Below, piece by piece: positions 5,930 through 13,238 of a stretch of 14,697 nucleotides of DNA (position 1 is the first letter of the stretch; every line of letters starts with the position of its first letter). The notes under the pieces were generated by a model. The model was not told where the DNA came from, searched no databases, and was given only the letters and a program-made list of their open reading frames with translations. The stretch covers positions 1-14,697 of the forward strand of contig CALEJF010000001.1 of NCBI GenBank assembly GCA_937898625.1, given 5' to 3'. Position numbers and translations under genes: made by a program. This DNA comes from an uncultured Clostridia bacterium. GTDB taxonomy: Bacteria; Bacillota; Clostridia; Oscillospirales; Acutalibacteraceae.

Positions 5930-7591
5930 TTATCTGAAGAATCTGTCGAACCAATCGATGAATACGTCTCCACCGATAATTTCATCAGGCTCCAACTGGA
6001 ATTCTCCGCTATCCCAGACATAAACTGTAACGGAAGAACCCTTGATATGGCTTGTTCCTTCTCCCGGTGAAATTTCTGCAACTGTTCCGGCTTCGTTATT
6101 GCCGAAATTCGACTTTACCTCAACAGTTACAACGAAGCCCGCTTCTTCAAGCTGAGATTTTGCAATATCCTCTGCTAATCCCACAACCTTTGGAATAACC
6201 ACATATTCAGGACCCTTACTCACAACAAAAGTGATTTCTGTTCCCTCTTTAACCATTGTTCCCGGTGTTAAGCTTTGAGATATAATATACTCTTTTTCAA
6301 CAGTATTACTGTAATCGTAAACAATTTCAATTTTGAACCTCTTGTTTTGTACAGGATTGGAGGTTATTTCCTTATAGGACCAATTTGTAAAATCAGGCAC
6401 TTCAATAAGGTCCCCGACTGTTGTTGATTCCTCAACAGAGGGTTCAGCCTGATGATTGGAAATCACCTCATAGGCTATCCATCCACCAAAAAACAAAAGA
6501 CCGACAATTAAAATAACTATAAATGTTTTAAATGCCGTACTGGCGGGTGTATCTTCTTCTATATACACTACCTCAGGCTTTTTGCTTTCTTCAGAAGGCA
6601 CATTCACACCTGAATATGATGACATAACACTTGAAGGGGTGGCAGAAAGTTCATCGCGCAAGGTTTCAATATCTTTTGTGCGTTCCTGCGGGTCAACCTG
6701 CAAGCCATTCATCAACGCATTGATTACATAAGCCGGAATAATCTCTGCATATCTTGCAGGGATAATCAACTGGTCATTTTTTGAACGGGCAACGGCATCC
6801 TGTGGAACACTACCAACCAAAGACCTATATAAAACTGCGCAGAATGAATAAACATCTGATTTATATCCTTCTTTGAAATCATTTCCGTATTGTTCAACAG
6901 GTGTATAACCATCAAAAAATTCGGGAATGAGTTTTGTTCCATATAATCTGCTGTCAACAATTGAAAAACCGCTAAGACGAAGCTTTCCGTCACGACCAAT
7001 CAACAATGTATCCGGACTTATTCCGTAATGTATAATGCCATTTTTATGAAGTGCAGAAAGGAGTGTCAACACGGGCATAAAAAGTTGATTTGCTTTTTCC
7101 CAGTTAAGGTAACCTGTTTTACTTCTCAACAAAAAGTCCCTTAAGGAGATTGATTCAAAATACTCACTAATTGCATAAACAGTATTATTCTCTTCCACAA
7201 TATCCAAAACAGGAATATGTGCTGAAAAGCCTCTTATCATAGCAAGTTTTGACCACAAATCCTTAAACTGACTAAGGTATGAAAAATATGTATCCTTAAA
7301 CTCATCAGCAACAACTACCTGAACACCGTCAATTTGTCTTTCACAGTAATTTTCAGGATAAAATTCCCTTATAATAACGGGAGTTTCACGCTCAATATCG
7401 TATGAGATGTATGTGGCGCCCTCACTGTTTGAGGAAAGCACACAACCGATAACATATTTCCCGCCGATAATAGTTTTTAGGTGTAAGTTAGGTGAAAACT
7501 GAGGTGAATCAATAATATATCCACAGCATGGGCATTGTAATTCGCCATTTAATTCGCCCATACAATTCATACATAAATTATCAAGATTCAT
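5930..7591 (-). CDS. Membrane-anchored zinc-ribbon/PASTA protein with a degenerate kinase domain (pseudokinase)
   Basis: A 553-residue protein. Domains in order: zinc ribbon (C7, C10, C20, C23); Ser/Thr-kinase-like domain about 40-318; transmembrane helix about 354-376; two PASTA domains about 393-458 and 462-526 facing outside. The kinase fold is recognisable (GKYVIGCVLSSNSEGATYISYD, GYTPVEQY, SDVYSFCAVLYRSLVG, VDPQERTKDIETL). However, the glycine loop is degraded, the VAIK lysine is Arg75, HRD is H188-Y-G190, the catalytic-loop Asn is Thr195, and DFG reads G208-F-S210. Phosphotransfer is therefore very unlikely. Active relatives with the same zinc-ribbon layout occur in Clostridia. PASTA domains bind muropeptides, so a wall-sensing scaffold is plausible (inference). 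No PP2C phosphatase or other partner is adjacent. AAAGGAGG at 7601-7608 fixes the start; the promoter is at 7627-7654. Confidence 0.92.
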   Translation of the reverse strand: MNLDNLCMNCMGELNGELQCPCCGYIIDSPQFSPNLHLKTIIGGKYVIGCVLSSNSEGATYISYDIERETPVIIREFYPENYCERQIDGVQVVVADEFKDTYFSYLSQFKDLWSKLAMIRGFSAHIPVLDIVEENNTVYAISEYFESISLRDFLLRSKTGYLNWEKANQLFMPVLTLLSALHKNGIIHYGISPDTLLIGRDGKLRLSGFSIVDSRLYGTKLIPEFFDGYTPVEQYGNDFKEGYKSDVYSFCAVLYRSLVGSVPQDAVARSKNDQLIIPARYAEIIPAYVINALMNGLQVDPQERTKDIETLRDELSATPSSVMSSYSGVNVPSEESKKPEVVYIEEDTPASTAFKTFIVILIVGLLFFGGWIAYEVISNHQAEPSVEESTTVGDLIEVPDFTNWSYKEITSNPVQNKRFKIEIVYDYSNTVEKEYIISQSLTPGTMVKEGTEITFVVSKGPEYVVIPKVVGLAEDIAKSQLEEAGFVVTVEVKSNFGNNEAGTVAEISPGEGTSHIKGSSVTVYVWDSGEFQLEPDEIIGGDVFIDWFDRFFR

Positions 7592-7626
7592 ACTGCATTT
7601 CCTCCTTTAACAGTTTTTACAAAAAT

Positions 7627-7654
7627 AATATACCACATATCATAATAAAGTCAA
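7627..7654 (-). promoter_or_regulatory. Sigma-A promoter of the pseudokinase gene
   Basis: Minus strand: -35 TTGACT (7649-7654), a 16-bp spacer, -10 TATATT (7627-7632). It lies between the stop of the COG2509 gene (7688) and the pseudokinase start. No strong terminator is seen in this gap, so some read-through from upstream is possible. Confidence 0.75.
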
Positions 7655-7687
7655 ATTACAGTTTTATTACATTTTATGGAAATTTTG

Positions 7688-9283
7688 TTATGTTTCGTCG
7701 GATAAAACCATTTCTGCACATTTAACACCATCAACGGCAGCAGAAACAATTCCTCCTGCATATCCTGCACCTTCACCACAGGGATAAAGACCGCGGATAT
7801 TTGTCTGATAAAATTCATCACGAAGAATTCTCACGGGGGATGAGCTTCTTGTTTCGGGGGCAGTCAGCACTGCCTCATCCATAGCAAAGCCTTTGAGTTT
7901 TTTGTCCATCTGTACTAATGCATCTAGCATTGTATTAACAACTTTTTGTGGCAAAACCTCACTTATATCACCCATTGTGACACCCGTTGTGAATGATGGT
8001 TTAACGCTACCTAATTTTGTAGATTTCTGTCCTTTTAAGAAATCTCCCACAAGTGTTGCAGGTGCGGAGTAATCACTACCACCAAGTTTGAATGCCTTTT
8101 CCTCGATTTCTTTTTGTAACTGAAAACCTGAAAGAGGATGTTCACTTGGGAAATCAGCAGGTTCAACACCCACGAGAATTGCAGAGTTTGCGTTTTCTTT
8201 GTCACGGGCATATTCACTCATACCGTTTGTTACAACTCCACCCTTTTGAGATGAAGCACAAACAACAGTACCCCCGGGACACATACAGAAAGTATATGCT
8301 CCCCTGCCGTGAGGCGGATGACACGCAAGTTTATAGTCCGCTGCTTTTAGTTTTGGATGGTTTTTATATTCACCATACTGAACTGAATTTATATATTCCT
8401 GAGGATGCTCAATTCTCGCACCCACGGAAAATGGTTTTTGCATCATATTAATACCCTTACCATAAAGCATTTCAATAGTATCCCTTGCAGAATGACCGAT
8501 TGAAAGAATAAGAGCATCTGTTTCAATATCTCTTTCCTTACCATATTTATCCTTAACAGTTACACCGTGGATAAAATTATTGGCAACGATAATATTGGTA
8601 AGTTGAGTTTCAAAAAGCACAGTACCACCAAGGGAAATAATCTCCTCACGAATGGATTTAACTGTTTTTTTGAGTTTGTCCGTGCCTATATGAGGCTTCG
8701 CATTTGTGAGTATACCTTCCGGTGCTCCGTGGGAAACAAATTCCTGAAATACAAAACGACAACGACTGTCTTTAATGCCCGTTGTGAGTTTTCCGTCAGA
8801 AAATGTTCCTGCACCACCCTCACCATACTGAATGTTAGAAGCTTCGTCAAGGATACGATTAGTCCAGAAATTATTTACATCATCCGTTCTTGAATCAATA
8901 TCCCTACCTCGTTCAATAATAATGGGACAATGACCGCTACGAGCAAGAATCAGTCCTGCAAACATTCCTGCAGGTCCAAAACCTGCAACAACGGGTGGCA
9001 AAGTGCTTTTTCTATTGGACTCGGGCATTTTGTATTCGTATTTCTGACATTTTGTAATACGGTTATTATTAAGACTCTCTAAAATCCTATCTTCATCACC
9101 GTCAACTGTTACATCTGCCGTGAAAACAAAACGCACTTCACCCTTTCGGCAATCCACACTCTGTTTAAAAATCTCTGTTTTAATTATTCTGTTTTTGCTT
9201 ATCTTTAATGTCTTGACAACTGCATCTTCTATGTCGTGAAAACCGCAGTCAAGGTCAAGTTTTATTTCACTGATTCTGAGCAT
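7688..9283 (-). CDS. COG2509-type FAD-dependent dehydrogenase
   Basis: A 531-residue flavoprotein. Residues 1-90 form an N-terminal domain rich in charged strands (LRISEIKLDLDCGFHDIEDAVVKT is split by the 20-residue limit here: LRISEIKL then DLDCGFHDIEDA). An FAD-binding Rossmann motif follows at about 98-110 (VVAGFGPAGMFAG). YGEGGAGTFSDGKLTT and the C-terminal CGEGAGYAGGIVSAAVDG are typical of the uncharacterised dehydrogenases grouped as COG2509. The substrate is unknown. The start ATG at 9283 lies inside the 3' end of the preceding flavoprotein gene (17-nt overlap), with GAGAGGA just upstream, so the two are translationally coupled. It is the last gene of a three-gene operon headed by a metalloregulator. 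Confidence 0.92.
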   Translation of the reverse strand: MLRISEIKLDLDCGFHDIEDAVVKTLKISKNRIIKTEIFKQSVDCRKGEVRFVFTADVTVDGDEDRILESLNNNRITKCQKYEYKMPESNRKSTLPPVVAGFGPAGMFAGLILARSGHCPIIIERGRDIDSRTDDVNNFWTNRILDEASNIQYGEGGAGTFSDGKLTTGIKDSRCRFVFQEFVSHGAPEGILTNAKPHIGTDKLKKTVKSIREEIISLGGTVLFETQLTNIIVANNFIHGVTVKDKYGKERDIETDALILSIGHSARDTIEMLYGKGINMMQKPFSVGARIEHPQEYINSVQYGEYKNHPKLKAADYKLACHPPHGRGAYTFCMCPGGTVVCASSQKGGVVTNGMSEYARDKENANSAILVGVEPADFPSEHPLSGFQLQKEIEEKAFKLGGSDYSAPATLVGDFLKGQKSTKLGSVKPSFTTGVTMGDISEVLPQKVVNTMLDALVQMDKKLKGFAMDEAVLTAPETRSSSPVRILRDEFYQTNIRGLYPCGEGAGYAGGIVSAAVDGVKCAEMVLSDET

Positions 9284-10514
9284 TATTTATCCTCTCGCCT
9301 ATTGTGTGTCCTGCTACTCTACCCGAACTCCAAGCCCATTGTAAATTGTAACCGCCGCAGTCACCATCAATATTAAGTGCCTCACCACAGCAGAACAAGT
9401 TCTGTACTAACTTTGATTCCATTGTGTCACTGTTGAATTGTGAACAATCTGCACCACCTGCCGTAACCTGTGCAAAGTCAAAACCACGGGCAGTTTTAAT
9501 CTTAATTCTCCAACATTTGCAAAGTTTTGCAAGTTTTAAGATTTCGTCGTCGCTTAATTCGGCGATTTTGCCGTTAGGTGCAATTCCGCATTCCTTTAAT
9601 AAGGTTATGCACAACTGCTTGTTCATAACACCAATAAGCAGATTTTCACAAAGTCCTGTACCGAATTCACGACGGTCAAAAATGTAATTACTTATTTTGT
9701 CAAAAGTGAAATCAGGGGTCACATCAATATCTATATAAATATCGTCCGATGGTGACATTGACACAAATCGTGACAACTGCATAATGGGAATTCCTGAAAG
9801 CCCGTAGTCAGTAAATTGAATTTCACCATAGTTTTGGAGGACTTTTTCATTATCTATAATCAAATCCATTCTGCATATTGAACGAACACCTTTAAGTGCC
9901 TTTGTGAAATTATCGCAGTTAAGAGAAACAAGGGCAGGCGCAATAGGAGTTATCCTATGTCCGTTCATTTTAAGAAGGTCATAGGAAGCTCCGTCAGTAC
10001 CATGTACCTTTGCAGCCTTTCCGCCTGATGCCACTATTACAAAATCAAAACGGTCTTTATTATTTACAACCAGTTTCTGTACCGCACCGTTAAAAACTGA
10101 TTTCAAATGTACAACATTGTAATCGCAAATAGTTTCAACACCCAAACGCTCACACTCAAAACGAAGTGCATCCAATACTGAAGATGCCTGATTTGACAAA
10201 GGATAAACTCTACCCTCATCCTCTTCACGGGTATATAGTCCCATATTATTAAAAAATTCTATATTGCTTTCAGGTGTATATTTATTAAGGGCAACCGTTG
10301 CAAAGTCCGTATCTCCTCTGTAACCCGATGATGCAGAATTCATATTGGTCAAATTACATCTTCCGTTACCGGTAACCAGAATTTTCTTGCCCACACGAGG
10401 TAATTTTTCAATTACAGTAACCTTTACACTATCCCTGTCCTTAACTGTATGCATAATCTCAATAGCACTGGCAAGTCCTGATGCACCGCCACCGATTACA
10501 GCAACTTTAAACAT
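9267..10514 (-). CDS. BaiN/HI0933 (YhiN)-family flavoprotein
   Basis: A 415-residue FAD-binding protein. The N-terminus carries the dinucleotide-binding motif VIGGGASGLASA (G8-G13). GKKILVTGNGRCNLTN follows, a hallmark of the HI0933/COG2081 family. The C-terminal FCCGEALNIDGDCGGYNLQWAWSSG is the family's second FAD contact. Members include enzymes annotated as aminoacetone oxidase-like and BaiN of bile acid 7-dehydroxylation, but annotation is poor and I do not assign a substrate; without a bai cluster nearby a bile acid role is not supported. The preferred start is the ATG at 10514. A GTG one codon earlier, directly after the regulator's TGA, is also possible; CAGGG lies about 9 nt before the ATG. 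It is the middle gene of the operon. Confidence 0.93.
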   Translation of the reverse strand: MFKVAVIGGGASGLASAIEIMHTVKDRDSVKVTVIEKLPRVGKKILVTGNGRCNLTNMNSASSGYRGDTDFATVALNKYTPESNIEFFNNMGLYTREEDEGRVYPLSNQASSVLDALRFECERLGVETICDYNVVHLKSVFNGAVQKLVVNNKDRFDFVIVASGGKAAKVHGTDGASYDLLKMNGHRITPIAPALVSLNCDNFTKALKGVRSICRMDLIIDNEKVLQNYGEIQFTDYGLSGIPIMQLSRFVSMSPSDDIYIDIDVTPDFTFDKISNYIFDRREFGTGLCENLLIGVMNKQLCITLLKECGIAPNGKIAELSDDEILKLAKLCKCWRIKIKTARGFDFAQVTAGGADCSQFNSDTMESKLVQNLFCCGEALNIDGDCGGYNLQWAWSSGRVAGHTIGERINNAQNQ

Positions 10515-10517
10515 CAC

Positions 10518-10904
10518 TCATCCCTGCCTTTCGAGATAATCATAAAGTCTTTCAATAGTATCCGCACTCATAACATGCTCCATCTGGCAAGCATCTTTTT
10601 CTGCAGTTTTTTCATCAACACCAAGTGTATCAATTAAAAAGTGCTTAATAAGCTTATGTCTTCTTAACACGTTTGCAGCGTAGGTTTCACCCTGTGGGGT
10701 AATTACAATATCCCCGTAGGTCACATGCTCTAAATATCCGTTTTGAGTAAGTGTATTGATAGCACGATTAACGCTTGGCTTTGACACACCAAGAAATTCT
10801 GCAATATCGGTAAGTCGCACACTATTTTTCTGTTTTGAAATAACAAAAACTGCTTCAAGATAATCTTCAAGAGAAGAAGTCATATTATAATTATCGTTTC
10901 TCAT
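10518..10904 (-). CDS. DtxR/MntR-family metal-dependent transcriptional regulator
   Basis: A 128-residue repressor: winged helix-turn-helix about 28-70 (LTDIAEFLGVSKPSVNRAIN) plus the metal-binding and dimerisation domain, without the third SH3-like domain. Candidate ligands by alignment are D14 and E17 (MntR D8, E11), H83 (MntR H77), then C106, E109 and H110. MntR has Glu at the C106 position, while DtxR and IdeR have Cys, so this protein mixes Mn-type and Fe-type ligands. An AAGGA box precedes the ATG. It heads an operon with two flavoproteins, and its own promoter contains an iron-box-like palindrome (10952-10962), which suggests metal-dependent autoregulation. Which metal it senses cannot be decided from sequence. 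Confidence 0.93.
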   Translation of the reverse strand: MRNDNYNMTSSLEDYLEAVFVISKQKNSVRLTDIAEFLGVSKPSVNRAINTLTQNGYLEHVTYGDIVITPQGETYAANVLRRHKLIKHFLIDTLGVDEKTAEKDACQMEHVMSADTIERLYDYLERQG

Positions 10905-10938
10905 TTTTATATTCCTTATTATTTTATTTTATTATATT

Positions 10939-10968
10939 ATTTTACCACAAAATTAGCCTAATAGTCAA
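10939..10968 (-). promoter_or_regulatory. Promoter of the metalloregulator-flavoprotein operon
   Basis: Minus strand: -35 TTGACT (10963-10968), an 18-bp spacer, -10 TAAAAT (10939-10944). The spacer contains the palindrome at 10952-10962. Confidence 0.75.
10952..10962. promoter_or_regulatory. Candidate DtxR-type operator (iron-box core)
   Basis: ATTAGGCTAAT on the minus strand is an 11-bp palindrome with a single central base. It matches the core of the DtxR/IdeR/SirR consensus TTAGGTTAGGCTAACCTAA; the outer arms match poorly. It sits directly next to the -35 element, where bound repressor would block polymerase. Confidence 0.55.
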
Positions 10969-10978
10969 TAACGCTAAC

Positions 10979-11006
10979 AAAAAGTCCCTTGAAATACCCA
11001 AGGGAC
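10979..11006 (-). terminator. Terminator of the XRE regulator gene
   Basis: Minus strand: a perfect 8-bp stem GTCCCTTG/CAAGGGAC (10984-10991 with 10999-11006), 7-nt loop, followed by T5. It separates the regulator gene from the metalloregulator operon promoter. Confidence 0.88.
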
Positions 11007-11016
11007 AGCATAAATA

Positions 11017-11382
11017 TTATTTACTTTCAATTTTGCTTTCTGCCAAACTGTAAATCTCTTTCTTGTCTTCTTCTGCCATTGAACGGACTTTGGCAATCAA
11101 TGTTCTTTCTTCCTTTGTAAGTTTTGAAAGATACCAGTTATCTTCGTTACCATCAAATGTAGGCACGTCGCCTACTAAACTACCATCAAGTTCTTCAAAA
11201 AAGGCAACAAGCGGAAGATTATAAAACTCTGACAGTTTAATAATGGTGTCAAGGTCAGGAGAACGCCTGCCGATTTCATAACCACAGTATGCTGAACGGG
11301 TAATTCCCAAGGCATCCGCAAGCTGTTGTTGTGTTAACTTGTTCTGTAATCTTATTACTTTAAGTTGTTGATGATATTTCAA
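11017..11382 (-). CDS. XRE-family transcriptional regulator
   Basis: A 121-residue protein with an N-terminal Cro/C1-type helix-turn-helix at about 9-62 (LTQQQLADALGITRSAYCGY, then EIGRRSPDLDTIIKLSEFY). A short charged C-terminal segment follows (LTKEERTLIAKVRSMAEEDK), common in small clostridial XRE repressors. The start is a TTG at 11382; no ATG lies between it and the helix-turn-helix, and AAAGGAG at 11391-11397 is well spaced for it. It is divergent from the hydrolase-esterase pair, and the two promoters share an inverted repeat, so repression of itself and of the hydrolase operon is a reasonable inference. The signal it responds to is unknown. Confidence 0.92.
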   Translation of the reverse strand: MKYHQQLKVIRLQNKLTQQQLADALGITRSAYCGYEIGRRSPDLDTIIKLSEFYNLPLVAFFEELDGSLVGDVPTFDGNEDNWYLSKLTKEERTLIAKVRSMAEEDKKEIYSLAESKIESK

Positions 11383-11404
11383 GGCAATCTCTCCTTTCTT
11401 AATT

Positions 11405-11434
11405 ATTATACAACACCATCATCCCTTTCTGCAA
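11405..11434 (-). promoter_or_regulatory. Promoter of the XRE regulator gene
   Basis: Minus strand: -35 TTGCAG (11429-11434), an 18-bp spacer, -10 TATAAT (11405-11410). Confidence 0.7.
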
Positions 11435-11446
11435 TAAAAATTTGCA
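11430..11446. promoter_or_regulatory. Inverted repeat spanning two divergent -35 elements (candidate operator)
   Basis: TGCAA (11430-11434) and TTGCA (11442-11446) are perfect inverted 5-bp arms 7 bp apart. Each arm lies within the -35 element of one of the two divergent promoters, a natural place for a Cro-like repressor dimer. The arms are short and the symmetry may partly reflect -35 consensus itself. Confidence 0.4.
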
Positions 11447-11470
11447 AAATCTGTGTCAATATGGTAAAAT
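11442..11470 (+). promoter_or_regulatory. Promoter of the hydrolase-esterase operon
   Basis: -35 TTGCAA (11442-11447), a 17-bp spacer, -10 TAAAAT (11465-11470). It overlaps any translation start upstream of 11496, which supports the shorter reading of the hydrolase. Confidence 0.75.
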
Positions 11471-11495
11471 GATGCCTGAACGAAAGGATGATTTT

Positions 11496-12542
11496 ATGCC
11501 TTATATTATTTCAGCGGTAATTATCGTAATTTTTATAGTTGTTTTATTCGCTCTTGCAATAGCAATTCTTAACACCGTAGGTGTCAATAAACGATGCGAG
11601 GGTGACGAAAATTTAAAATATCTCAAAGCAAAGAATTTTGATAATCTTAATGCTTTGCCAATCAGTTTTGAATCAGACAAAAAGCAAAAGCTTAACGGAT
11701 TTTTATACAGTAGTGCAAAAGTTGACACATATAAAGGTCTTATTGTATTCTCACACGGTATGGGTGCAGGTCATCTTGCATATACAACTGAAATCAACTA
11801 TTTTGCTCAAAAAGGTTATATGGTTTTAGCATATGACAACACAGGCACCTGTGCTTCTGAAGGCAAAAAAATCAAGGGATTTGCCCAGGGAATTATTGAC
11901 TTGAAATATGCACTTGCATTTGTAAAAGAACGCGAGGATTTAAAAGATTTACCAATTCTTTTAGTAGGTCATTCCTGGGGTGCTTACAGTGTTTCCAATG
12001 TTTCGGCACTTAAACCCGATGTTGAAATCAAGGGAATTGTTGCCTTTTCACCATTCAACTCAATGAACAAGCTTATCCGTGATGTTGCAAAGCAAAAAAC
12101 AAAAGTTAATCTTTCAATTTTAAGTCCGTTTTTTGACATTGTGAATTTTGTTCGTTTTGGTAAAGCAGGAAATCTGCGTTCTTGCGACACTATTAACTCA
12201 AACTCAATTCCAACCCTTGTAATGCACGGCGGAAACGATATGCAGGTAACAGTAAAAAACAGTCCTGTCGGTAAAAAACATAAAATACAGGACAATCCAA
12301 ATGCAAGAACTGTTCTTTACGATAGCAAATATCATAATGTTTACCTTGCAAAAGATGCTGAACAATATTTAAACGACACCTTTGCAAAGATTGAATCATT
12401 GGGCAAAAACAGTCCTGAAGCCTATGAAATTTATCAGAACATTGACTATGCCCTTATTACAAAAGAGGATTTGTCCGTTATGGAAACAGCTTCTTCATTC
12501 CTTGAAGAGTGTGTTATGAAAAGAGATTTTCTCACAGAATAA
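11496..12542 (+). CDS. Membrane-anchored alpha/beta hydrolase
   Basis: A 348-residue protein. An N-terminal transmembrane segment (about 3-26, very rich in Ile and Val) is followed by an alpha/beta hydrolase domain. Seen: oxyanion-region FSHGMGAG (85-92), nucleophile elbow GHSWG with S160, the acid in VMHGGND, and the histidine in SKYHNVYL. The layout suggests a serine esterase or peptidase anchored to the membrane; the substrate is not readable. The frame is open to a TTG at 11442, but AAAGGA at 11483-11488 fits the ATG at 11496, and the promoter -10 lies at 11465-11470. It is the first gene of a two-gene operon with the GDSL esterase (9-nt gap) and is divergent from an XRE regulator. Confidence 0.92.
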   Translation: MPYIISAVIIVIFIVVLFALAIAILNTVGVNKRCEGDENLKYLKAKNFDNLNALPISFESDKKQKLNGFLYSSAKVDTYKGLIVFSHGMGAGHLAYTTEINYFAQKGYMVLAYDNTGTCASEGKKIKGFAQGIIDLKYALAFVKEREDLKDLPILLVGHSWGAYSVSNVSALKPDVEIKGIVAFSPFNSMNKLIRDVAKQKTKVNLSILSPFFDIVNFVRFGKAGNLRSCDTINSNSIPTLVMHGGNDMQVTVKNSPVGKKHKIQDNPNARTVLYDSKYHNVYLAKDAEQYLNDTFAKIESLGKNSPEAYEIYQNIDYALITKEDLSVMETASSFLEECVMKRDFLTE

Positions 12543-12551
12543 GGTGATTTA

Positions 12552-13208
12552 ATGTTGTTAAAAAATATTACTGATTACTCAAAAGCCACTGAATACAATA
12601 ATGAAATGGCTACAAAAAAGAACAATTACACTTTCTTAAATCAAAAATATGCGTTGAAAAATCAAACCGTGCTTTTAGGGGACTCAATTACTGATTTTTT
12701 CAACTACTATGAGTTGTTTTACGATTTCTGCAAGTCAAGTGGTCAGGCAGTATATAACCGTGGAATAAGTGGTGACACAACTGACAGGCTTTTAGAAAGA
12801 CTTTATGACAATGTGCTTACTATCGAGCCTAAAAACCTTGTGCTTCTTATAGGCACAAATGATATCAGCCGTGGTCTTCCTCTTTCTGCAACAGTAGAAA
12901 ATGTTGAAAGAATTATAACGGACACAAAAAAAGCTTGTCCTGATATTAATTTTATTGTTGAGGCTGTTTATCCCATAAACAAACCTATGCGATTTAAAAG
13001 TGACAAGCGCAGTAATCAAAGAATTAATGAAATGAATAGTGAATTCATTAAACTATGCGAAAAATATGGATGTGTATGGCTTGACCTTAGTGATAAATTA
13101 AGTGATGAGCATGGGGAATTGAAAAAAGAATTCACCTTTGACGGACTGCATATCAACGCAAAAGCCTACGAGATTATTGCAGAAAATGTAATTCCATTAT
13201 TAAAATAA
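12552..13208 (+). CDS. SGNH/GDSL-family hydrolase
   Basis: A 218-residue protein with all four SGNH blocks: block I LLGDSIT with nucleophile S45; block II GISGDTT with G74; block III GTND with N103; block V DGLH with D197 and H200. The family includes esterases, thioesterases and deacetylases of small molecules or sugars. There is no signal peptide, so it should be cytoplasmic. AAGGTGAT precedes the ATG. It follows the alpha/beta hydrolase by 9 nt, so the two hydrolases are co-expressed and may act on related esters (inference). Its stop codon is part of the downstream terminator stem. Confidence 0.94.
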   Translation: MLLKNITDYSKATEYNNEMATKKNNYTFLNQKYALKNQTVLLGDSITDFFNYYELFYDFCKSSGQAVYNRGISGDTTDRLLERLYDNVLTIEPKNLVLLIGTNDISRGLPLSATVENVERIITDTKKACPDINFIVEAVYPINKPMRFKSDKRSNQRINEMNSEFIKLCEKYGCVWLDLSDKLSDEHGELKKEFTFDGLHINAKAYEIIAENVIPLLK

Positions 13209-13238
13209 AGTCGGTAAAAGTACCGACTTTATTTTTTT
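13205..13238. terminator. Bidirectional terminator overlapping both flanking stop codons
   Basis: A perfect 12-bp stem (13205-13216 with 13221-13232), AAAG loop, T7 on the plus strand and an A/T run on the other. The stop of the esterase (13206-13208) lies in the left arm and the stop of the Rieske flavoprotein (13229-13231) in the right arm. Confidence 0.92.

Noticed and set aside
8092..8893. Plus-strand open frames of 119 and 108 residues
   Set aside because: Both are antisense inside the COG2509 flavoprotein gene, whose coding is clear by motif; no ribosome binding sites.
9267..10514. Naming the flavoprotein baiN
   Set aside because: The family match is good, but no other bile acid genes are nearby and the family is broad.
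10518..10904. Naming the metalloregulator mntR
   Set aside because: The ligand set is mixed (Cys at the position of MntR E99) and no manganese transporter is adjacent, so a specific symbol is not justified.
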